From Pseudomonadota bacterium (GTDB lineage: Bacteria; Pseudomonadota; Alphaproteobacteria; Rhizobiales; Beijerinckiaceae): DNA of 64,000 bases. The notes beneath the pieces were generated by a model. That model was not told the origin of the DNA, ran no database searches, and saw nothing but the letters and a program-made list of their open reading frames with translations. The stretch is taken from assembly GCA_021813805.1 (NCBI GenBank), contig JAKAJL010000013.1:1-64000 (forward strand), in the 5' to 3' direction. Each line of letters opens with the position of its first letter. The first letter of the stretch is position 1. This document shows positions 57,929-64,000 of the stretch, in pieces. The translations under genes and the position numbers were made by a program.

Positions 57929-58645
57929 ATGAAGCGATTTTTTGCTATCACCGCTGCCTTCCTCCTGGCGTCAACGGTAGCCGCCGAGCCGGCCGGCCTT
58001 TTTGCGACCAAACGGCCAGTGACCTGGGGAATGATCTTCGCCCTTCTTTTCCTCATGCTTGGGCCGATCAAGCTCCTCGGTCCATTTGTAGCCCTAACCA
58101 AGGATTGCGACGGCGCTTTCCGCTTTCGGCTCGCTACCCGCGCTTTCCTGTTCTCGATCGGGGCGGTTACCATTGCCGCGGGTCTCGGCAAGCGTATACT
58201 CGACAACTTCGCCACTCCTGTGCTCGTGCTGCAGATCGTCGCCGGCCTCATTCTGTTCCTCGTTGCGCTGCAGGCGGTCATGCAACAATACGCCACGTCC
58301 CGCCCTTTCGAGCGCAACGAGCCGCCGACTCTGGCGCTTGCCTTTTCCCCCCTTGCTTTCCCGACGATCGTCACACCTTACGGAATTGCTGCCGTCACGA
58401 TTCTGGTCACGCTCGCCCATACCCCGGAGATCAGCTTGATAGTGGCCGGGGCCGTCTACTTCATCTTGTTCATCGATTGGCTTGCGATGCTCGCAGCTCA
58501 CGTAATTGTGCGCTGGCTCGGTCCGCTGCTGCAACTCCTGGGCGTCGTTCTCGGCGTCATCCAGGTGGCCCTCGGGTTGCAACTCATGCTCAACGCCGTC
58601 TCAGGCCTGATCGCCCAAGGGGCCTTCACGGCCGGCGGAAACTGA
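57929..58645 (+). CDS. MarC-family integral membrane protein
   Basis: 238 residues from ATG 57929 (an ATG at 57887 would add a 14-residue polar leader). A signal-like first helix precedes about six membrane helices. MarC-family marks are FLMLGPIKLLGPFVALT, FSPLAFPTIVTPYGIAAVT and the second repeat with FIDWLAMLAAH. Function of the UPF0056/MarC family is unsettled. Codon use and GC are lower than in the housekeeping genes, and it lies between an IS3 remnant and an IS1380 element, which suggests acquisition. Confidence 0.85.
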   Translation: MKRFFAITAAFLLASTVAAEPAGLFATKRPVTWGMIFALLFLMLGPIKLLGPFVALTKDCDGAFRFRLATRAFLFSIGAVTIAAGLGKRILDNFATPVLVLQIVAGLILFLVALQAVMQQYATSRPFERNEPPTLALAFSPLAFPTIVTPYGIAAVTILVTLAHTPEISLIVAGAVYFILFIDWLAMLAAHVIVRWLGPLLQLLGVVLGVIQVALGLQLMLNAVSGLIAQGAFTAGGN

Positions 58646-58672
58646 TCGTTTCACGCAGCAATCACGCTCCGA

Positions 58673-60300
58673 CTAACCCGTCCTATTCATGTGGCTCGGG
58701 ACTTTGCCGTGGTTTTCGGCTGGCCTGATTTCTGGCGCGCCGCTCCGTTCGGCTATTTTGCCGCCTGACGATTGGTACTGTTGATCACGCGCTGGAGGAA
58801 ATGGACGGGCGAAGGGGCGGACGCCCCGCCGGTCAGGGCCCAAGCTGGGCGAGCGCGCCAGGCAGACTGGCGAAGAGTTCAGCTTCAGGATGACAGGCCG
58901 CGAAGGCCAGACGCACGCGGGTGGCGGTTTCGACCACGCGGGCGGCGATCTTGATCAGCCGCAGCCGCAAGGTCGCGAACTCGGCTTTCGCCAGATCGCG
59001 CGGTTGGGGAATGGCGTCGCGCACGGTCAGCATCAGCCAGTAGGCGGCGGTGTGCAGGACAAGCCGCACCTGATTGGCGATGGCGGATCGGCACGATGTG
59101 CGGTCGGAGGCCAATTGCGTCTTGTGCAGCTTGATCAGGTTTTCCGCCTGACCGCGCGCGCAATAAAAACTGTCGTAAAGCCATTCAGGTGAGCCATGAG
59201 TGAGATTGGTGACGACGAAGCGGATGTCGAGCCCGAGCCGCGTGGCTTCGATGCGCGCGACGGCACGCCGCTCGCGATCCCAGGATTTGGCTTTGTGCCG
59301 CGTCTCGGTGTAGCCGCGCACGACATCCTTGTTTTCCAGGGCGCGCTGGACGCGGATTGCGTCTGCGGCCTCATCCACCTTTTCGACAAAGGCTTCGTGC
59401 CCGGCAGGCCGAAGACATAATCGACGCCGTTCTTCTCGCACCATGCCATCGCCTCAGGTCGCGCATAATGCCCGTCGCCGCGGAAAGTGATGCGGGTCTT
59501 TGGCCAGCTTTTTCGGATATGCCGGGTCAAGCGGCGCAAATGGGCGCGCACTTCGACGCCGGAAGGCGTCTTGCCGGGCCGCAGCACGACCGCGACGGGG
59601 CGGGCTCGATCGGTGTCGTAGACGTGGATCGGCAGAAAACAGCGCTCGTCATAATGGGCGTTGAACAGCGAAAGCTGTTGATGGCCGTGAACGACATCGC
59701 AGGTGTCGTCGATGTCGAGCGTGACCGATGCCGGCGGCGCCTCGTAGGAGGCAATCCATTGATCGACGAGGGCGTAGGTCAGCCGGATGACGTCTTTGAG
59801 CTTCGGCGCATTCTCCAGCCGCGACAATGTCGGCTGCGAACACAGGTCCGCGTCGGTGTCGGGCAACCGCCCGCAGGCCAGTTTGAACGCCGGGTCGCTG
59901 CGCAGGAAATCCAGATCGTCGGCGTCCTCATAGCCGCAGGCGATGGCGTGGATGCGGGCGCGGATCATGTCGGCGCGCGTATGGCGGATGCGTGCCGGAT
60001 CGCGGTCATCTGGAAAGCAGCGCGCCAACCGGTCGGCGAGTCCAAGGCGCTGCTCGGCCATCGACAACAGCATGACGCCGCCGTCCGACGTGAGCCGGCC
60101 GCCGTCGAAAGCGGCTGTGACTTTCTTGCGGGAAACGGCTGGAAACGAAAATGGCAGGAGATTATCGTCGGTCATGGCGGGCGTGGTCGGCGTGAAACGC
60201 GCGGAGCGTTGGTGTAAGCAACCGAATCCTACGCCGTATCATGGCCTTACGCCACGCTCGTCAGCCTCAAATCAGCCCTGTCATGAATAAGACGGGCTAA
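58673..60300. mobile_element. IS1380-family insertion sequence
   Basis: Imperfect terminal repeats are visible: CTAACCCGTCCTATTCATG at 58673-58691 and CATGAATAAGACGGGCTAA at 60282-60300, which match at 16 of 19 places when one is reversed. They enclose a transposase on the minus strand and give an element of about 1.63 kb, normal for IS1380. I could not find a clear target duplication at the edges (CCGA versus CTAT). Confidence 0.85.
58833..60175 (-). pseudogene. IS1380-family transposase, frameshifted
   Basis: The N-terminal frame (60175 to about 59402) starts MTDDNLLPFSFPAVSRKK and includes DIDDTCDVVHGHQQLSLFNA and ITFRGDGHYARPEAM, typical IS1380 catalytic motifs, then reads FGLPGTK and goes out of frame. 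The C-terminal part (about 59402 to 58833) resumes in another frame with HEAFVEKVDEAADAIR and contains WLYDSFYCARGQAENLIK. Joining them requires one inserted base near 59399-59406, so a single base is missing. Total length would be about 447 residues, full size. No slippery site is evident; a sequencing error cannot be excluded. Confidence 0.88.
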
Positions 60301-60314
60301 CTATGTATCCGGGC

Positions 60315-61703
60315 TCACTCGGGGGTCGCCACAATCCGCCCTTCACGGATCGCCCTGATGAACATTCGATAGTCGTGCTGCGCCTGGTCAGCATATTCGC
60401 TCGCGAACTCGCCGACAGCAACGTCAAAGGCGTCGCTTGAACCTAGATAGCCGGCAATCATCGCAGGATCCCCCGAACGGGCATGCGCGCGCGCCAACGC
60501 CCATCCACATACACGACCGTAAGCCCGTAGGTCGGCGGCGTCGAAATCCTCGATGATGACGCTGATTTTCATGTCGCGAAGCTGGCGGACGTAAAAATCC
60601 CGGCCGTTTGCGCCAGTTCCCCAGCCAAGGAAAAGATCGCTCGCCGATTGCATCAAACGTTGGCCAACGACGACGCGCTGACCGTGGTTCGAGTGCCGGC
60701 TTTGACCTGCGTAGGGCTCCAACACCGACGCTCCCGCTTCCTTGATCTGAAGAAAGATAGGATCGTCATCCGAAGCCATGAAAAGCGCGATTGCGCAGCG
60801 GGTGCCAACGCTGCCGACACCGACAACCTTTACCGCCAGATCACAGAAGCGATAACGGTCGAATAGAACGCGGATATGCTCAGGCAGCGATTCACGATAG
60901 GCCGCCAAACCTTGCGCATAATGCGACTCCAATCCAGGCGCCATTTCCTTGGTCGGGTGAAAGATCAACGGTGGATCGTCGATGATCACCGGCGCCGCGC
61001 CTCGGTGCTGAACGAACTTTGGAAACAAGAACTCCGGGGTATTCTTCTCGCGCAAACTTTTCAGACGTTCTTCGGCTCGCGCGCGAGTTTGCTGAGACGC
61101 TGTTTCCGCTTCGGCCAAAAAGCGGTCGATGTCTATCGTGTCGTACCAAACGTCGAGCGCACGCATTTGCGCGTAATCCGCCATGTGTTCGCGGTAGGAA
61201 CACAGCGCCTCCATGACGGCGCGGGCCGAGTCGCTCTCGGACAATCGAATATGGCGCCCGGCGAGGACGAAGCTCGTGGCAAGGCGTTTCACGTCCCATT
61301 CCCACGGGCCGGGCAATGTCTCATCGAAATCGTTGATGTCGAAGATCACCCGCCGCTCCGGCGTAGCAAAGCCGCCGAAATTCGAGAGATGCGCATCGCC
61401 GCAGGCCTGCACCTGGATGCCGGAAACCGGAGTCGTGGCCAGATCGGCGGCCATCACGACGGCTGAGCCGCGATAGAACGCAAACGGCGACTGCATCATT
61501 CTCCCGAAACGGATCGGGACAAGCTGCGGCAACCTGCCCTCGTTCGACTCCTTCAGCAGTTCGGCGGGATCGCGTCGATTCTTGTGCGGCTTCCATCCCG
61601 CATGCGCGCTGCGGGGCGCCGCGTCGCGCAACGCCTTGCCCTTGGAACGGCGTTCATCGGGCGACGAATATTGCGGTTCGCTCTTGCTCCCGGCCTTGAC
61701 CAT
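60315..61703 (-). CDS. DUF2252 domain protein
   Basis: 462 residues, full length for the family. GGGGGGTGG precedes the ATG. It shows the DUF2252 motifs FAFYRGSAVVMAADL, GDAHLSNFGGFATPERR, FDINDFDETLPGPWEWDVKRLA and VGVGSVGTRC. The pattern of GDxHxxN and D-x-N-D-F-D is kinase-like (aminoglycoside-phosphotransferase type), suggesting a phosphotransferase fold, but no substrate is known. GC and codon use look lower than in the backbone. It lies 14 bases inside the IS1380 border, between the IS and a groEL fragment. Confidence 0.9.
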   Translation of the reverse strand: MVKAGSKSEPQYSSPDERRSKGKALRDAAPRSAHAGWKPHKNRRDPAELLKESNEGRLPQLVPIRFGRMMQSPFAFYRGSAVVMAADLATTPVSGIQVQACGDAHLSNFGGFATPERRVIFDINDFDETLPGPWEWDVKRLATSFVLAGRHIRLSESDSARAVMEALCSYREHMADYAQMRALDVWYDTIDIDRFLAEAETASQQTRARAEERLKSLREKNTPEFLFPKFVQHRGAAPVIIDDPPLIFHPTKEMAPGLESHYAQGLAAYRESLPEHIRVLFDRYRFCDLAVKVVGVGSVGTRCAIALFMASDDDPIFLQIKEAGASVLEPYAGQSRHSNHGQRVVVGQRLMQSASDLFLGWGTGANGRDFYVRQLRDMKISVIIEDFDAADLRAYGRVCGWALARAHARSGDPAMIAGYLGSSDAFDVAVGEFASEYADQAQHDYRMFIRAIREGRIVATPE

Positions 61704-61875
61704 GATCCACCCCCCAAGGACGGTCGACCTGCCTCAAACAGATCGCTCCGCTCGGTCGCCGGCTGTTGTTTAAGTTTCTCGCATCTCGCCGAATAGTCCT
61801 TGACCTGAATCATCAACGCCGCCGAGTCGGACCATTTCATATCGATCTCCTCACTGAATTGATCGCCATCGAATA
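61704..61875 (-). other. Upstream region of DUF2252 with a possible truncated gene start
   Basis: On the minus strand GAGGAGATCGAT precedes an ATG at 61840 that opens MKWSDSAALMIQVKDYSARC. The frame continues to 61553, overlapping DUF2252, and its later part is Arg-rich and unconvincing. It could be a small real gene, or the 5' end of a gene cut off by recombination. No family recognised. Confidence 0.35.
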
Positions 61876-62148
61876 CCCGCGCGGCAGATCGCGGAAAATT
61901 CCGTCGCCGACGGCGGCGTCGTGGTGGCGCGGGGGCCGGCGGGCGATGGCGAGGAAGGTTTCGACGCAGCGCGCAAACAATATGTCAATCTGATCGAGGC
62001 GGGCATAATCGACACCGCCAAAGTCGCCCACGTCGACCTCGAAAACGCCGTTTCCGTCGCAGGGACCCTCCTGCTGACCGACGCGACGATAACCGAGATC
62101 CCGGAAGAGTCCAAGGATGGCCTGCAGCCGCCGGAATCCACTCTCTAA
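61876..62148 (+). pseudogene. C-terminal fragment of a GroEL chaperonin gene
   Basis: In frame from 61876 the sequence reads PARQIAENSVADGGVVVAR, then EGFDAARKQYVNLIEAGIID and VSVAGTLLLTDATITEIPEE to a TGA at 62148. This is the end of GroEL (usual form APxRQIAENAGxDGxVV ... SVAGLLxTTEAxxxExP). About 90 of 545 codons remain, and there is no start or groES. Upstream similarity ends at 61876. The tail after the GroEL end is Gln/Pro/Ser rather than the Gly-Met repeats of many chaperonins. Confidence 0.85.
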
Positions 62149-62475
62149 CCTCGTTCTTTGATCACGTGGGCCGCCGTCATGCCCTGTTCGTGATCGACCG
62201 CTAACCTGCCTGTTCCCGCCCCTTGTTTTATTCCCGCTTTCGGCCCAACTGTTCCCTTGCCGCCAACTTCAGCGGCGGTGCGGAATCCGCCGATAAGAGC
62301 CGACCGCACAACGAATTTGGCGCCCTGTTCGGCTCGCTACTCAGCGTTTGCAAGGAACCATTATCGCGTTTTCCGGCGCCTTTTCAGCTTGCGCCGGCGC
62401 GTCTATAAGGCCCGATCAAATTTTTCCGCCCGCCGCTTCGCCTGCGGCGCGCGCATGTCAGCAGCAGGGACGAAA
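62149..62475. other. Intergenic stretch before yebC; no gene seen
   Basis: About 330 bases. It lies between the groEL fragment and yebC and marks the return to backbone composition. Open frames extending into it from yebC lack a ribosome site. No RNA gene or strong hairpin recognised. Confidence 0.5.
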
Positions 62476-63222
62476 ATGGCCGGGCATAGTCAGTTCAAGA
62501 ACATCATGCACAAGAAGGGCAAGCAGGACGCCATCCGCTCAAAGCTCTTCTCGAAACTGGCGCGCGAAATCACCGTCGCCGCCAAGATGGGCATGCCCGA
62601 CCCGGCGATGAATCCGCGCCTGCGCCTTGCGGTTCTGGCGGCGCGGGCGGAAAACATGCCCAAGGACAATATCGAGCGGGCGATCAAGAAGGCCTCGGGC
62701 GGCGATTCCGAGAACTATGACGAGGTTCGCTACGAAGGCTATGCCCCGGGCGGCGTTGCGGTCATCGTCGAGGCGCTCACCGACAACCGCAACCGCACCG
62801 CCGGCGAAGTGCGCTCCTATTTCACCAAGGCCGGCGGGGCGCTCGCCGAAACCGGCGCGGTCTCCTTCATGTTCGACCATGTCGGCCAGATCGAATATGA
62901 CGCGAAAGTCGCCAGCGAGGACGACATGATGGAGGCGGCGCTCGAAGCCGGCGCCGACGACGTGGCCACCACCGAGGAAGGCCACGAGATCACAACCTCG
63001 CTCGAAGGATTGGTGGACGTCTCCAAGGCGCTCGAAGCGAAATTCGGCGAACCGAGAAAATCCAGGCTGGTCTGGCGGCCGCAGAACACCATCGCCGTGG
63101 ACGACGAGGCCGGCGAAAAGATTCTGAAGCTGATCGGCTCGCTCGAAGACAATGACGACGTGCAGAACGTCTACGCCAATTTCGAGATTTCCGACGCTCT
63201 GGTGGCCAAAATGGGCGGCTGA
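62476..63222 (+). CDS. YebC/PmpR-family protein
   Basis: 248 residues from ATG 62476, with AGGGA 6 bases upstream; an upstream in-frame extension has no ribosome site. It starts [19 protein letters not shown], the diagnostic YebC opening, and continues with [18 protein letters not shown] and the acidic C-terminal domain. Members act as transcription regulators or, in recent work, relieve ribosome stalling at polyproline. A terminator follows. Confidence 0.97.
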   Translation: MAGHSQFKNIMHKKGKQDAIRSKLFSKLAREITVAAKMGMPDPAMNPRLRLAVLAARAENMPKDNIERAIKKASGGDSENYDEVRYEGYAPGGVAVIVEALTDNRNRTAGEVRSYFTKAGGALAETGAVSFMFDHVGQIEYDAKVASEDDMMEAALEAGADDVATTEEGHEITTSLEGLVDVSKALEAKFGEPRKSRLVWRPQNTIAVDDEAGEKILKLIGSLEDNDDVQNVYANFEISDALVAKMGG

Positions 63223-63246
63223 GGATCGAGGCATCCGCTTTTGACG

Positions 63247-63282
63247 TCCCGCGAGGCGCGCCCTCGCGGGATTTTCGTTTTT
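63247..63282 (+). terminator. Rho-independent terminator after yebC
   Basis: TCCCGCGAGG pairs perfectly with CCTCGCGGGA over a 5-base loop, followed by TTTTCGTTTTTC. It separates yebC from leuB. Confidence 0.93.
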
Positions 63283-63361
63283 CGGCCTGCCGCCTTGCCA
63301 ATTCCGGACGCCGCGAGTAGCAAGGCCGCAAGCTTAAACACCCGCGACCACGAGGCGAAAC

Positions 63362-64000
63362 ATGGCGAGCTACAAAATCTTCCTGCTGCCGGGCGACGGC
63401 ATCGGTCCCGAGGTGACGGCCGAGGTCGAAAAGGTGGCGAAGGTCGTCGCGGACGCCGGACTCGCCAGTTTCGAATTCGAGAAGGGCCTGGTCGGCGGCG
63501 CGGCCTATGACGCCCACGGTCAGGCGATTTCCGAGGACGATATGGCGCGCGCCCAGGCCGCCGACGCCGTGCTGCTCGCCGCCGTCGGCGGGCCGAAATG
63601 GGCCAATGTGCCTTACGATGTCCGTCCCGAGGCCGGCCTTCTGCGGTTGCGAAAGGACCTCGGCCTGTTCGCCAATCTGCGCCCCGCCGTCTGCTATCCG
63701 GCGCTCGCCGACGCCTCGGCGCTGAAGCGCGAGATCGTCGAGGGCCTCGACATCATGATCGTGCGCGAATTGACCGGCGGCGTCTATTTCGGCGAGCCCA
63801 AGGAGATCATCGACCTTGGCAATGGCCAGAAGCGCGCCATCGACACCCAGGTTTACGACACCTACGAGATAGAGCGCATCGCCAAGGTCGCTTTCGAGCT
63901 CGCCCGCAAGCGCTCGAACAAGGTGACCTCGTCGGAAAAGCACAATGTGATGAAGTCCGGCGTGTTGTGGAAGGAAGTGGTCTCCGAAGTCCACGCCAAG
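63362..64000 (+). CDS. leuB: 3-isopropylmalate dehydrogenase (3' end missing)
   Basis: 213 codons to the window edge, about 60% of the usual 360-370. It begins MASYKIFLLPGDGIGPEVTA, followed by AVLLAAVGGPKWANVP, LGLFANLRPAVCYP, and RELTGGVYFGEP, all diagnostic of LeuB. It oxidatively decarboxylates 3-isopropylmalate using NAD+ in leucine synthesis. The ATG is about 80 bases after the yebC terminator. The metal-binding aspartates lie beyond the window. Confidence 0.97.
   Translation, partial: MASYKIFLLPGDGIGPEVTAEVEKVAKVVADAGLASFEFEKGLVGGAAYDAHGQAISEDDMARAQAADAVLLAAVGGPKWANVPYDVRPEAGLLRLRKDLGLFANLRPAVCYPALADASALKREIVEGLDIMIVRELTGGVYFGEPKEIIDLGNGQKRAIDTQVYDTYEIERIAKVAFELARKRSNKVTSSEKHNVMKSGVLWKEVVSEVHAK

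Noticed and set aside
58669-60304. Target-site duplication flanking the IS1380 element
   Set aside because: The 4 bases outside the repeats (CCGA and CTAT) do not match, and shifting the borders gave no convincing duplication.
62343-62365. EcfG-like promoter (GGAAC followed by CGTT) before yebC
   Set aside because: The spacer is only 8 bases, far from the required 16-17.

Overview
The window is GC-rich and reads as chromosome of an alphaproteobacterium, most likely a Hyphomicrobiales (Rhizobiales) member, perhaps near Beijerinckiaceae or Methylocystaceae. The order and below rest on gene content only: a PhyR-NepR-EcfG stress locus, an EipA (DUF1134) protein, ccoNOQP-ccoGHIS with a FixK/FNR-type box, an alphaproteobacterial 6S RNA, and a DnaG whose zinc ligands are gone. 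Genes are dense, many overlap by 1-4 bases, and GTG or TTG starts are used. No rRNA, tRNA or CRISPR array was seen.

Layout. 0-5.2 kb: end of a Tad/Flp pilus operon (cpaD, cpaE, cpaF, tadB, tadC); a TadD-like TPR lipoprotein sits apart at 31.3 kb. 5.4-8.2 kb: an EmrA/EmrB-type efflux pair. 8.2-17.9 kb: envelope and housekeeping genes (coiled-coil membrane protein, EipA, CysQ, XseB, pirin, IspE, a cysteine-free DsrC/TusE relative, a CDF metal transporter with an enlarged tail, GloA, class II aldolase, DedA). 18.4-28.9 kb: the cbb3 oxidase region ccoNOQP, ccoGHI, ccoS, then an MFS protein carrying the two metal motifs of the copper importer CcoA, then thiD. 28.8-31.1 kb: NlpC/P60 hydrolase and M17 aminopeptidase. 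32.3-34.1 kb: phyR divergent from nepR-ecfG, with an EcfG-like promoter between them. 34.1-46 kb: alpha-2-macroglobulin, PBP1C, inositol monophosphatase, a MotA-like/MotB-like pair, and a GNAT domain fused to a heme-oxygenase-like diiron domain. 46-57.6 kb: MsbA-type exporter, rpmE, retropepsin-like protease, YqeY, carA, panB, dnaG, rpoD, 6S RNA, 5-FCL and a YmdB-type phosphoesterase.

57.6-62.2 kb is a patch of mobile DNA and debris inside the housekeeping backbone: the last codons and end of an IS3-type element, a MarC-family gene, a nearly complete IS1380-type element with a one-base frameshift, a DUF2252 gene, and the C-terminal tail of a GroEL gene without the rest. Beyond it the backbone resumes with yebC and the start of leuB, which runs off the window.

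I found no clearly new multi-gene defence or biosynthetic system. The best leads are the CcoA-like gene joined to ccoS, the GNAT-HDO fusion, the MotA/MotB-like motor pair, the cysteine-free DsrC relative and the recombined 57.6-62.2 kb patch.
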